Positions 9,197 through 17,409 of a stretch of 64,000 bases of DNA are shown here, piece by piece (within the stretch, counting starts at the first letter, position 1; every line of letters starts with the position of its first letter). Below the pieces are notes generated by a model. The model ran no database searches and was not told where the DNA came from. It saw only the letters and a program-made list of their open reading frames with translations. The position numbers were made by a program, and so were the translations under genes. Origin of the DNA: Streptomyces sp. NBC_00178 (lineage in GTDB: Bacteria; Actinomycetota; Actinomycetes; Streptomycetales; Streptomycetaceae); the NCBI RefSeq assembly GCF_036206005.1, contig NZ_CP108143.1, forward strand, positions 7,035,501 through 7,099,500, read 5' to 3'.

Positions 9197-9592
9197 ATGA
9201 GTCGGACCTCCACGACGGCTCCCCGGAAACGGGATCTTCCCCTGGGTTCCCGGGCTCCCCGCGTGGTGAGACGTACTCCCCTCCTTCACCTGCTGTGGAA
9301 GGCCGGCGTCTTCGTCGTCGGTGCGGTGGTCGTCGCGACCGGCATCGTCCTGTTGCCGTTGCCCGGGCCGGGATGGCTCGTGATCTTCGGTGGTATGGCT
9401 GTCTGGGCGACCGAGTTCGTGTGGGCACAGCGCGTGCTGCGCTGGACCCGGCGGAAGGTCACCGAGGTGACCCGCCGTGCACTCGACCCAAGGGTGCGGC
9501 GGCGAAACTCGGTCATCGTGGTGATCGGGCTCGTGCTTGCGGCCGGTGGGGTGGGCGCATATGTCTGGAGGTTCGGTGTCTTCACGCTCTGA
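9197..9592 (+). CDS. TIGR02611-type small membrane protein
   Basis: 131 residues with a basic N-terminus, two hydrophobic segments (about residues 32-55 and 100-122) and the PLPGPGWLVIFGG stretch between, which marks the PGPGW-containing transmembrane protein family common in actinobacteria. The function is unknown. The start ATG follows GAGGTGG. It stands alone, with over 600 bp to the next gene and a candidate terminator at 9641-9679. Confidence 0.85.
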   Translation: MSRTSTTAPRKRDLPLGSRAPRVVRRTPLLHLLWKAGVFVVGAVVVATGIVLLPLPGPGWLVIFGGMAVWATEFVWAQRVLRWTRRKVTEVTRRALDPRVRRRNSVIVVIGLVLAAGGVGAYVWRFGVFTL

Positions 9593-10239
9593 ACGGCACG
9601 GATACCGGCGTAGCCTCGCCCGGGCCCGCGCGGTTGACGGGCCGACGGGCGAGGTCCGTCCGGCCTGCGGCCCGTCGGCTCACGGCTCGGGCACAGGAGG
9701 TGTCCGCTTACGGCTCGTGGGGTCCCTCGCGGCTTGTCGGGTTGCTGATCGAGGCCGGTCACTCGAATATGGTGCCTGTCTGTCGCAGCTGTCCTGCAAG
9801 TGCCGGGAAGGTGGGTACACGAGGTGCTCGATCCCTGGCTGGTGCGCGACGTGGGCCGGGCTGCCGCCGGAGCCGACGGCTTGTGCCGGCGGTCACCCTT
9901 GAAGGTGACGCGTGGGCGGATAGGCGCCCGAGGCTGAACTCCGGCCCCGCCGGCACGGGGAGCCCGTATGCCTGCGGGTCGATCGCGAAGCGGCCCCCAG
10001 CCCCGCGCGGAGGCCCTTCCGATTCTCCGCAGGTGCTCTTCCATGCGTGCGGCGCTCCGCTTCGCGCTCACAAGAACAGAACGACGGTCCTCCTCGACGC
10101 GCACGCGGTTCCCGACCGCCGTGGTGGCCGGGAGCACCAGGAGGCGGTGGACGCCGGATGCCGTGTGCGGCTCCGGTGCCGCGGTCCTCATTTGAGAAGT
10201 GACCTCTGACGCGCCGGCGCGGGGGCGAAGGAGGAACCA
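9593..10239. other. 647-bp intergenic stretch upstream of secY
   Basis: No gene is supported; open frames across it lack motifs and proper starts. It holds the hairpin at 9641-9679 and presumably the secY promoter or leader. I could not assign a riboswitch class. Confidence 0.5.
9641..9679. terminator. hairpin after the TIGR02611 gene
   Basis: GCCGACGGGC and GCCCGTCGGC pair perfectly across a 19-base loop, about 50 bp past the stop codon. Confidence 0.5.
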
Positions 10240-11547
10240 TTGCTAAGCGCGTTCGCTCGGGTGTTCAAGAGCCCTGATCTGAGAAAGAAGCTGCTGTTCA
10301 CGCTCGGTCTGATCATCATCTACCGACTGGGATCGCACGTTCCGATCCCCGGCGTGAGCTACCAGAACGTCCAGACCTGCGTTGATTCCGCCTCGGACAG
10401 TGGAGGCCTGCTGGGTCTGGTCAACCTGTTCAGCGGCGGCGCTCTCCTCCAGATCACCGTATTCGCGCTCGGCATCCTGCCCTACATCACGGCGAGCATC
10501 ATCCTTCAGCTGCTGACGGTGGTCATCCCGAGGCTCGACGCGCTCAAGAAGGAGGGTGCGTCGGGGCAGGCGAAGATCACTCAGTACACGCGGTACCTCA
10601 CCGTGGCGCTGGCCGTACTGCAGGGCACGGGCCTGGTCGCGACGGCGCGCAGCGGCTCCCTCTTCCCGAACTGCTCGGTCGCCTCCGAGATCGTCCCCAA
10701 CGACTCGATCCTGACCACCGCGGTGATGGTCCTGACGGTCACCGCGGGGACGGCGTGCGTGATGTGGATGGGTGAGTTGATCACCGACCGGGGAATCGGC
10801 AACGGCATGTCGATGCTCATCTTCATCTCCATCGCGTCCACGCTGCCGGGCGCCCTCTGGGCGGTGAAGCAGGAGGGCAAGATCGCCGACGGATGGCTCG
10901 CCTTCTTCAGCGTCATCCTCATCGGGTTCGTGATGGTCGCGCTGGTCGTCTTCGTCGAGCAGGCGCAGCGCCGTGTCCCGGTCCAGTACGCGAAGCGGGT
11001 GATCGGGCGTAAGTCGTACGGCGGTACGGCGACCTACATTCCGCTCAAGATCAACCAGGCGGGTGTGGTGCCGGTCATCTTCGCCTCGTCCATCCTCTAC
11101 GTACCGGCGCTGATCGCCCAGTTCGCGGACCCGACGGCCCCGTGGGCGGTGTGGATCACACAGAACCTGGTCAAGGGCGACCATCCTTACTACGTCGCCG
11201 CGTACTTCCTGCTGACGGTGTTCTTCGCGTTCTTCTACGTGGCGATCACCTTCAACCCGGACGAGGTCGCGGACAACATCAAGCAGGCCGGCGGCTTCAT
11301 CCCCGGCATCCGCGCGGGCAGGCCGACCGCCGACTACCTGCGGTACGTGCTCAACCGGCTGACGTGGCCCGGGTCGCTGTACCTGGGCCTGATCGCACTC
11401 GTGCCGACCGTGGCGTTCGCGAGCTACGGCAGTTCCAACCAGCTCACGGGCACGAGCATCCTGATCATCGTGAGCGTCGGCCTGGAGACGGTGAAGCAGA
11501 TCAACAGCCAGATCGAACAGCAGAGCTACGAGGGTTTCCTCCGCTGA
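10240..11547 (+). CDS. secY: preprotein translocase subunit SecY (stand-alone copy)
   Basis: 435 residues, ten predicted membrane spans, the normal length of the SecY channel subunit. The N-terminal FKSPDLRKKLLFTLGLIIIYRLGSHVPIPGV and the EGASGQAKI and ADNIKQAGGFIPGIRAG stretches are typical of SecY. It forms the protein-conducting pore with SecE and SecG. The start is TTG, placed five bases after AAGGAGG, which suggests reduced translation. In most bacteria secY lies between rplO and adk in the ribosomal operon; here no ribosomal gene is near, so it is probably a second copy. It is followed at once by a perfect hairpin. Confidence 0.93.
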   Translation: MLSAFARVFKSPDLRKKLLFTLGLIIIYRLGSHVPIPGVSYQNVQTCVDSASDSGGLLGLVNLFSGGALLQITVFALGILPYITASIILQLLTVVIPRLDALKKEGASGQAKITQYTRYLTVALAVLQGTGLVATARSGSLFPNCSVASEIVPNDSILTTAVMVLTVTAGTACVMWMGELITDRGIGNGMSMLIFISIASTLPGALWAVKQEGKIADGWLAFFSVILIGFVMVALVVFVEQAQRRVPVQYAKRVIGRKSYGGTATYIPLKINQAGVVPVIFASSILYVPALIAQFADPTAPWAVWITQNLVKGDHPYYVAAYFLLTVFFAFFYVAITFNPDEVADNIKQAGGFIPGIRAGRPTADYLRYVLNRLTWPGSLYLGLIALVPTVAFASYGSSNQLTGTSILIIVSVGLETVKQINSQIEQQSYEGFLR

Positions 11548-11574
11548 CGGCTCCGTACCCCTGAACGGGGACGT

Positions 11575-11612
11575 GCCCGATGGCCGGCCGGGCTTCCGGC
11601 CGGCCATCGGGC
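11575..11612. terminator. secY terminator
   Basis: A perfect 17-bp stem (GCCCGATGGCCGGCCGG and its complement) around the loop GCTT, 28 bp past the secY stop. It also faces the minus-strand TetR gene. Confidence 0.85.
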
Positions 11613-11707
11613 GCTGTGAGTCCCTTGCGGGAGAGCCGTGAAGGGGACGGCCAGGCGGTCGCATCCGGCTCGGGAGACACGAGGGGAACGCGCGGCCCCG
11701 CCCACGG

Positions 11708-12436
11708 TCACCCCGTGTCCGTATCCGCCAGGCGTTTGAGCCACTCGGTCAGCAGGATCCGTTCACCGTCGCTGAGCGCGGACGCACCGGAGCCCTGCAG
11801 GGCCTCCCGCAGGGCGGTCGCGCGGTGGCCGACGCCGCCGGCGGGTCGCTCCGCCTGGCGAACGCCGCCCGTGACAGCGGCGAGCACGTTGTCCCGCGCC
11901 GTCGCGGAGAGGCCGGGGTCCCGCTCCTGCGGTGGCATCCCGAGCAGCATGAAGACGACGCCCGTGCCGTTGGCGTGCATCAGTGCGGTGGCGCGTTCCA
12001 CGCTCATCCGGAGGAGGCCGGCGTCGGCCGCGCGCCGCATGATCTGCTGAAGCCCCGCAACGGCCTCGCGCCCGGCGGCGGTCACGTGCCCTGGCCGCGA
12101 CTGACCGAATGCGAGGGTGTAGAAGACCGGCTGGCAGAGGCCGAACCGGACATGCAGATCCCATGCCCTGGCGAGGTCGGCGAGCGGATCATCCGTGGCC
12201 TCGAGCAGTTCCTTGGCCGGGAGGTACTTGCTCAGGCCGAAGGCCGCCACCGCTTCCATCAGGCCGTCCTTGTCGCCGAACAAGCGGAAGATCGTCGGCG
12301 GTTGGATGCCGGCGGCGGCGGCTACGGCCCGGGTGGAGACGGCGTCCGGACCCTCTCGCGAGAGAAGGGCGGCGGCCGCCCGGACGACCCGGTCCCGTGC
12401 CCCCTCGCGTGACTGTTGTCCTGCGCCTGTCACCAT
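11708..12436 (-). CDS. TetR-family transcriptional regulator
   Basis: 242 residues. The N-terminal helix-turn-helix is clear (RVVRAAAALLSREGPDAVSTRAVAAAAGIQPPTIFRLFGDKDGLMEAV, about residues 15-62). The rest is the variable ligand-binding domain. A perfect 12+2+12 palindrome lies 18 bp upstream, and TATCAT is six bases before the ATG, so the mRNA may be leaderless and self-repressed. It is divergent from the D-cysteine desulfhydrase-like gene, the likely target. Confidence 0.9.
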   Translation of the reverse strand: MVTGAGQQSREGARDRVVRAAAALLSREGPDAVSTRAVAAAAGIQPPTIFRLFGDKDGLMEAVAAFGLSKYLPAKELLEATDDPLADLARAWDLHVRFGLCQPVFYTLAFGQSRPGHVTAAGREAVAGLQQIMRRAADAGLLRMSVERATALMHANGTGVVFMLLGMPPQERDPGLSATARDNVLAAVTGGVRQAERPAGGVGHRATALREALQGSGASALSDGERILLTEWLKRLADTDTG

Positions 12437-12442
12437 GCACCG

Positions 12443-12448
12443 ATGATA
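12443..12448 (-). promoter_or_regulatory. -10 box of a probable leaderless TetR mRNA
   Basis: TATCAT on the minus strand ends six bases before the ATG at 12436, leaving no room for a leader. No ribosome site is present. The TetR operator lies directly upstream, over the expected spacer and -35. Confidence 0.5.
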
Positions 12449-12453
12449 TCAGC

Positions 12454-12479
12454 AGTGAGTGAACGAGCGTTCACTCACT
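12454..12479. promoter_or_regulatory. TetR operator
   Basis: The arms AGTGAGTGAACG and CGTTCACTCACT are exact complements around two bases. It sits between the divergent tetR and PLP-enzyme genes, where it can control both. Confidence 0.8.
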
Positions 12480-12658
12480 GCCGTTCCCGTGGTCCGGGGG
12501 GAGCGCCGACCCGGCCGATGCCGGGGCCCCTCATGGCCGGGGCCGCGGCCGGCGTTCCGCGAGCGTCCGTGAGGTCCCGCCCGACGATCATCACGCCTCC
12601 GATGACCTGGCAAGATGATCCGGTGCCGTCCACGGAAGCGATGAGAGGAAGGGCCGCG

Positions 12659-13645
12659 ATGACCTCGGAAAGCCACCCCACCGAGCGTGTGCTCCTCGGG
12701 ACTTGGCCCACCCCCTTGGAGCCCATGCCGCGACTGGGCCGGGCCCTCGGGCTGGGGGCCGACGACCTCTGGATCAAGCGGGACGACCTCGCGGGCCTCG
12801 GTGGCGGCGGGAACAAGGTCCGGAAACTCGAGTGGACCTGCGGCGCCGCACGCGCCGAAGGGGCAACGGTCCTCGTCACCACCGGTGCGCCGCAGAGCAA
12901 CCACGCGCGACTGACCGCCGCCGCCGGAGCGCGGCTGGGGCTGGACGTGGTGCTCGTGCTCGCCGGAACACCCGGGTCCTCGTCGTCCGGGAACCTGGCG
13001 CTCGACGGTCTTTTCGGTGCCACCGTCGTCTGGGCCGGGGACGTGGGCGACCGTGAACTGTCCGCCGCCGCACAGGACGTGGTCGGGCGGCTCCGCCTGG
13101 AGGGGGCCGTGCCCGCACTGATTCCGTTCGGCGGCTCCAACGTGTCCGGCGCGCGTGGGTACGAGGAGTGCGGACGTGAACTCCTCGTGCAGGCCCCCGA
13201 CCTGTCGGCCGTCGTCGTGGCCGTGGGGTCCGGCGGTACGATGGCCGGCCTCGTCGCCTCCCTCGGCGAGACACGTGTGATCGGAGTCCACTGCGGCGCC
13301 GTCACGGACCCCGGCGGAACCGTCGCCAAGCTGGCCACCGGCCTCCTGGGCAGGGACTGCCCGGCCGATTCCTTGCGCATTCGCCTCGATCAGGTGGGCG
13401 AGGGGTACGGGTCACTGACTCGCGCCGCCCTTGCCGCACTCACCATGACGGCCCGCACCGAAGGCATCGTGCTGGATCCGGTCTACACCGGACGGGCGAT
13501 GGCCGGCCTCGTCGCGGCCGTCGAGGAGGGCGTCATCGTGCCGGGACGCCGCACGGTCTTCCTGCACTCGGGCGGGATGGCCGGTCTCTTCGGCCACCAG
13601 GCCACGATCGCCTCGCTGGAAGCGGCGTTGACACCCTCGGCGTAG
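12659..13645 (+). CDS. D-cysteine desulfhydrase family PLP enzyme
   Basis: 328 residues, the usual length of DcyD/ACC-deaminase-type fold II PLP enzymes. DLWIKRDDLAGLGGGGNKVRKLE contains the PLP-binding lysine, followed by TTGAPQSNHAR; VVAVGSGGTMAGL is the phosphate-binding loop. Members remove sulfide and ammonia from D-cysteine or deaminate related amino acids. The ATG at 12659 is preceded by GAGAGGAAGG; longer frames reach back toward the operator but lack a good site. It is divergent from a TetR gene with a shared palindrome, so it is probably substrate-induced. Whether the substrate is D-cysteine or ACC cannot be read here. Confidence 0.88.
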   Translation: MTSESHPTERVLLGTWPTPLEPMPRLGRALGLGADDLWIKRDDLAGLGGGGNKVRKLEWTCGAARAEGATVLVTTGAPQSNHARLTAAAGARLGLDVVLVLAGTPGSSSSGNLALDGLFGATVVWAGDVGDRELSAAAQDVVGRLRLEGAVPALIPFGGSNVSGARGYEECGRELLVQAPDLSAVVVAVGSGGTMAGLVASLGETRVIGVHCGAVTDPGGTVAKLATGLLGRDCPADSLRIRLDQVGEGYGSLTRAALAALTMTARTEGIVLDPVYTGRAMAGLVAAVEEGVIVPGRRTVFLHSGGMAGLFGHQATIASLEAALTPSA

Positions 13646-13818
13646 AACGCCGCTGTCCGAGGGCCTCGGCGGGCCGGGGCGAGCGGGCGGCCCGCGGCCG
13701 CGTACGGCGCGTGCCCGGGCGAGCGTGACTCCCGGGCGCGTCCGTGCGGCCCGGAGTCACGCATCCTCCGCCGCCTCGGCAACAGGGTGGTGCTCAGGAG
13801 GGCGGAGGCGCCGTCCAT

Positions 13819-13850
13819 CGTCCGGGGCGTCACGCTGCCCGCCCCGGACG
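13819..13850. terminator. terminator of the epoxide hydrolase gene
   Basis: CGTCCGGGGC and GCCCCGGACG pair perfectly; it lies nine bases beyond the stop of the minus-strand gene. A further inverted repeat, GCGTGACTCC (13723-13732) with GGAGTCACGC (13753-13762), lies between it and the convergent PLP-enzyme gene. Confidence 0.7.
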
Positions 13851-13858
13851 GACATCGG

Positions 13859-15208
13859 TCAGCGCAGGGACCTGAAGGCCTGGCGGATCTCCTGTGACAG
13901 CAGCTGCGGCTGCTCCCAGGCTGCGAAGTGGCCGCCCTTGTCGACCTCGTTCCAGTGGACGAGGTTGCCGAACGCGCGCTCGCCCCAGCTCCGTGGTGCG
14001 CGGTAGATCTCGCCCGGGAACACGGTGACCGCCACGGGGAGGGAGGGGATGTCGAAGGCGTCGAACGGGCCGCCGCCGGCCTGGGCGCCTTCCCAGTACA
14101 GCCGGGATGAGGAGGTCCCGGTCCGGGTGAACCAGTAGAGGGAGATGGCGTCGAGCATCTCGTCGTAGGTGAGCACCTTCTCCGGCGTGCCGTCGGAATC
14201 GGTCCACTCGGCGAACTTGTCGTAGTAGTAGGCGGCCATCGCCACCGGCGAGTCGGCCAGTGCGTAACCGATGGTCTGCGGGCTCTGGTTCATCATCGCC
14301 GCGTAGCCGAAGCCGTCCCGGTAGAAGTGCAGCAGCCGGTCGTACGCCGCCTTCTCGCGGGCGGACAGGCTCGCGGGTGCGGGGTCGGAATTGCGCAGGT
14401 GGCGCAAGACGTCCGGCGGCACGGTGCCGGGCATGTTGATGTGGATGCCGAGGAGTCCGTCCGGGCGCTGGGTCGCCAGGAGTTCCGAGATGATGGCACC
14501 CCAGTCACCGCCCTGGGAGACGTATTGCCGGTAACCCAGGCGATGCATGAGCTCGTGGAAGGCCTTGGCGACCCTGGCGGGGTTCCACCCCGCCGCGGTC
14601 GGCTTGTCCGAGAAGCCGTATCCGGGCAGCGTCGGGAGCACGAGGTGGAAGGCGTCCTCGGCGCGGCCGCCGTGGGCGGTCGGGTTGGTGAGAGGCCCGA
14701 TGACCTTCAGCAGCTCGATGATCGATCCCGGCCAGCCATGGGTCATCAGCAGCGGCATCGCGTTCGGGTGCGGCGAGCGGATATGCGCGAACTGGATGTC
14801 CAGGCCGTCGAGTTCGGTGATGAACTGCGGCAGTGAGTTGAGCTTCTCCTCGACCTTGCGCCAGTTGTAGCCGCTGCCCCAGTACTCGACGAGCGGCCGG
14901 AGCTTCGCCAGTTGCGCGCCCTGCGACCGGTCGCCCACCGTTTCCCGGTCGGGCCAGCGGGTCGCCCGCACGCGGCGGCGGAGCTCGTTGATGTCGCGCT
15001 GCGGGATCTTGATGCGGAACGGCCGGACCCCGGGGACCGGCTTCGCGGGGTCGAACGTCGTCGTGCCGGGCTGCGCCACGACGGCCTCTGCCGCCTGCGC
15101 CTGGCCGGGCAGGCCGATCCGGGTAGCGGCGACGGCGCCTGCGGCGAGGCCCAGGAACCGGCGGCGGCCGGTGCCGTGCGGCTGACCCGCGTCTTCGGTG
15201 GTGGTCAT
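13859..15208 (-). CDS. Tat-exported epoxide hydrolase (alpha/beta hydrolase with EHN domain)
   Basis: 449 residues. GRRRFLGLAAGAVAAT near the N-terminus is a twin-arginine signal, followed by an Ala-rich stretch with a likely AQA cleavage site. The epoxide-hydrolase N-terminal domain is marked by FRIKIPQRDINELRRRVRATRWPD. The hydrolase core has HGWPGS (oxyanion), GGDWGAIIS (nucleophile Asp) and GGHFAAWEQP (catalytic His), the usual set for enzymes that open epoxides to diols. Export is unusual for an intracellular-type detoxification enzyme. The ATG at 15208 has ACGGAG upstream. A terminator follows the stop. Confidence 0.9.
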   Translation of the reverse strand: MTTTEDAGQPHGTGRRRFLGLAAGAVAATRIGLPGQAQAAEAVVAQPGTTTFDPAKPVPGVRPFRIKIPQRDINELRRRVRATRWPDRETVGDRSQGAQLAKLRPLVEYWGSGYNWRKVEEKLNSLPQFITELDGLDIQFAHIRSPHPNAMPLLMTHGWPGSIIELLKVIGPLTNPTAHGGRAEDAFHLVLPTLPGYGFSDKPTAAGWNPARVAKAFHELMHRLGYRQYVSQGGDWGAIISELLATQRPDGLLGIHINMPGTVPPDVLRHLRNSDPAPASLSAREKAAYDRLLHFYRDGFGYAAMMNQSPQTIGYALADSPVAMAAYYYDKFAEWTDSDGTPEKVLTYDEMLDAISLYWFTRTGTSSSRLYWEGAQAGGGPFDAFDIPSLPVAVTVFPGEIYRAPRSWGERAFGNLVHWNEVDKGGHFAAWEQPQLLSQEIRQAFRSLR

Positions 15209-15531
15209 CGTGAACTCCGTTTCTCGACCGCGAGCGTGGCTCGCGTCAGGGTGGGGGTGATGCGGGGGGGCATGAGGGTGCGGGCCGGGCGTCGCCCCGG
15301 TGCGTCCGGCGGTGGAGTCTGCGAGTTGACTCCTGGGCCCGGGCCTGCGGATCGCAGAACGTGACCCGAGGCTTCCCGGCGCACCTGTCGGTCCGCTGCC
15401 TCGTGCCCCTCGGGCAAGGCCGACTTCGGGGGATCGCGCGCCTTTTGTGCGTCTCGTCATTGCTGCGGGCTTCCCTCCTCCCTCGGCATCTCGGCTTCCG
15501 CGAAGGGCATCGTCCTGAACGCCGCGAAGAC

Positions 15532-15591
15532 GTCACCGGTCTGTACAGTGACGATCATGGCGACAAATACGTCACCGGTCAAGTGGGTGAC
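15532..15591. promoter_or_regulatory. two 21-bp operator-like repeats
   Basis: Copy 1 is 15532-15552 and copy 2 is 15571-15591, 39 bp apart. Both begin GTCACCGGTC and end GTGAC, and each is an imperfect inverted repeat. TACAGT at 15544-15549, inside copy 1, sits at the right distance for a leaderless start at ATG 15557. This looks like an autoregulated promoter. Confidence 0.45.
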
Positions 15592-15658
15592 TGTGCTGGT
15601 GTTTGCAGGTGGACCGACGCGCTCGCGAGGGAACCCGTGGGTGCGCCAATCCGCCTGA
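15557..15658 (+). pseudogene. 33-codon mini-ORF, possible remnant
   Basis: Begins MATNTSPVKWVTVLVFAGG, hydrophobic like the first membrane span of a transporter, and stops after 33 codons. It has an apparent leaderless promoter with twin repeats. I read it as the surviving 5' end of a larger gene, but a functional short peptide cannot be excluded. Confidence 0.25.
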
Positions 15659-15678
15659 CGGGAAGTCAATCAGATGCA

Positions 15679-15693
15679 TGCTTGACGAAGCAA
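15679..15693. promoter_or_regulatory. TGCTTGACGAAGCAA motif
   Basis: TTGACG is flanked by GC/GC and TGCTT/GCAA half-sites, as in the motif at 7961. On the minus strand TATACT overlaps its edge. The target gene is unclear: the leftward epoxide hydrolase starts about 480 bp away, and a rightward hypothetical starts at 15806. Confidence 0.3.
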
Positions 15694-15805
15694 GTATATC
15701 TCCCGTGTGGTGTTCCGCGTCATCCGGTGTTCAGTAGCGTCGCGCGCTGTGAAGCGGGTCGGGGCGCGCGTGGAGGCGTGTGAGGATCCGTCCGTGGAGT
15801 GCGAT

Positions 15806-16192
15806 GTGAGTGGACGTGCGATGTGGCGATGGCCGACACTGCCGACAGCCTGGGAAGAGGAGGTCTGGTCCTGTTCCTGGTGCTACGCCTCCACCCATGT
15901 GGGTGGCGAGTACTTCGAGGTCGTGCGGCCGCCGTACTCGCCCGTGGACATGCGTTGGGAGCGGGCCGTCGCGGACGGCCTCACCGCCACCGTCTCCCAT
16001 GCTTTCGGCATCTTCGACAGGACGCTGTGCGGAATCCAGGTGGCCGGCATGTCACCGTCGGATTACTGGTGGCTGCCAGAGCGGGAGAACGCCTGCAACC
16101 CCTGCCGGTACATGGCGGGTGTCATCGATGGTCGCTGGCCGCAGGCGTTGAGGGGCGAGGACGTGCGGGTCAGCGTGGCTCGGCGGCTATGA
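15806..16192 (+). CDS. hypothetical protein with a CxxC pair
   Basis: About 128 residues, no family recognised. Trp-rich, with WSCSWCYASTHVGG near residue 25 and a later CNPCRYM, so four cysteines in two CxxC pairs could bind zinc; two further Cys are absent from these pairs. The GTG at 15806 is chosen because GGAG lies six bases upstream; an ATG 15 bp later is the alternative. Codon use fits the neighbours moderately. A short minus-strand hypothetical follows, convergent. Confidence 0.5.
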   Translation: MSGRAMWRWPTLPTAWEEEVWSCSWCYASTHVGGEYFEVVRPPYSPVDMRWERAVADGLTATVSHAFGIFDRTLCGIQVAGMSPSDYWWLPERENACNPCRYMAGVIDGRWPQALRGEDVRVSVARRL

Positions 16193-16334
16193 GTCCTTCC
16201 GACCCTCGTGTGAGCCTGCGGCTCATCAGGTCGATCACCGCTCCGAAGCCATGAGCAAGGTCGCTATGGTCGACCTCACGCGCCGACGGCTCACCCATGA
16301 GTCCACCCCCGAACCGGCGCGACTCCTGATCAAG

Positions 16335-16646
16335 TCAGGAGTCGTAACCTCGAACAGGGCAATGCCGGTCGGCCGAGTCGACGAAGTTCCCATCCATGTC
16401 GCTGAGGTGGAAGCAGTCGCCGTTGACCCACACCGTGACCGATTCGGGCCGATGGCCGACCTGGAACGGTTCGTCCCCGCGCAGAGTCCCGGACCATGAT
16501 CCATCTGCTTCAGGCGAGTGGGTGACAACCGCCCACGTTTGCTTCGGCGGAATCTTTTGCGTTTCCGCCCAGGGCTCCACGGTCAGCTCGAGCGCGGCCT
16601 CACCATCGTTACTGAGCAGGAGCCGCGCTATCCCCCTGGCGACCAT
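16335..16646 (-). CDS. hypothetical protein
   Basis: 103 residues, acidic, no signal peptide or membrane span. Visible features are LELTVEPWAETQKIPPKQTWAV and SVTVWVNGDCFHLSDMDGN, which look like a small beta-rich fold. I do not recognise a family. The ribosome site is weak. It lies convergent to the CxxC hypothetical and upstream of a DUF1348 gene on the same strand; nothing ties their functions. Confidence 0.55.
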   Translation of the reverse strand: MVARGIARLLLSNDGEAALELTVEPWAETQKIPPKQTWAVVTHSPEADGSWSGTLRGDEPFQVGHRPESVTVWVNGDCFHLSDMDGNFVDSADRHCPVRGYDS

Positions 16647-16776
16647 GCTCCGCGCCCTACCTTGCCTCCACGGACAATCCCGCCTTCAACCGCAGTCCCT
16701 ACGGGCCCGCGAACACCAGGCCAAGGCTACTTCGTCGCCCTAGGTCATCAAACAGACTCGCCCGGATAAGACGCCC

Positions 16777-17244
16777 TCAGAAGCCGAGGTCGCTCAGACC
16801 CGGGTGATCGTCGGGCCGGCGCCCGAGCGGCCAGCGGAACGCGCGTTCCGACTCCTCGATCGGGACGTCGTTGATGCACGCATGCCGCACGGTCATCAGG
16901 CCTGCCTCGTCGAACTCCCAGTTCTCGTTGCCGAAGGAGCGCCACCACTTCCCCTCGGGGTCGTGGGATTCGTACGCGAACCGCACCGCGATCCTGCTGC
17001 CGTCGAAGGCCCAGAGTTCCTTGATCAAACGGTAGTCCAGTTCTCTGGACCACTTGCGGGTCAGGAAGCCGACGATCTCCGTCCGGCCGGTGACCCACTC
17101 GCTGCGGTTCCGCCAGCGCGAGTCCTCCGCGTACACCAGCGACACCTTGTGGGGATCCCTGCTGTTCCAGCCGTCCTCGGCCAGGCGGACCTTCGCCGTC
17201 GCGGACTCCCGGGTGAAGGGAGGGACGGGAGGGGGAACTGCCAC
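16777..17244 (-). CDS. DUF1348 (SnoaL/NTF2-like) protein
   Basis: 155 residues, the expected length of the DUF1348 family of NTF2-like folds. SATAKVRLAEDGWNSRDPHKVSLVYAEDSRWRNR and ELWAFDGSRIAVRFAYESHD are the conserved stretches. These proteins form cone-shaped ligand pockets, and their reactions are mostly unknown. The GTG at 17244 follows GAGGAG by five bases. Just upstream lie the remains of an SDR gene on the same strand, so it may once have been in an operon with it. Confidence 0.85.
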   Translation of the reverse strand: MAVPPPVPPFTRESATAKVRLAEDGWNSRDPHKVSLVYAEDSRWRNRSEWVTGRTEIVGFLTRKWSRELDYRLIKELWAFDGSRIAVRFAYESHDPEGKWWRSFGNENWEFDEAGLMTVRHACINDVPIEESERAFRWPLGRRPDDHPGLSDLGF

Positions 17245-17409
17245 TGCTGCTCCTCGGGGTTCGGACGATCTCGCTGCGGAGCCGGACGCTCCGGCCGGAC
17301 TGACGGGCCTCGTCGCCCCCCGAACGGTATAGCGGAGCCAGGGGGCTTGCCAGACGCCGCCCGGTTCCGGCCGGGGTGATGTCCGGTTGAAGCGCCGTGC
17401 CAGTGCGGC

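Larger units (their letters stand above)
15209..15805. other. 597-bp stretch with repeats and a mini-ORF
   Basis: No full gene is supported. It contains two related 21-bp inverted repeats (15532-15591), a -10-like TACAGT seven bases before an ATG that opens a 33-codon frame, and a TGCTTGACGAAGCAA motif at 15679. The layout suggests the promoter end of a lost or truncated gene. Confidence 0.5.

Noticed and set aside
9079..10209. A 376-codon plus-strand frame across the TIGR02611 gene and the secY leader
   Set aside because: It overlaps a recognised small membrane protein in another frame, has no motifs and lacks a ribosome site.
9893..10239. Possible riboswitch upstream of secY
   Set aside because: A few hairpins are present, but I could not match a known conserved core.
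12416..12658. N-terminal extension of the D-cysteine desulfhydrase-like gene across the operator
   Set aside because: The ATG at 12659 has a strong ribosome site and gives the normal family length.
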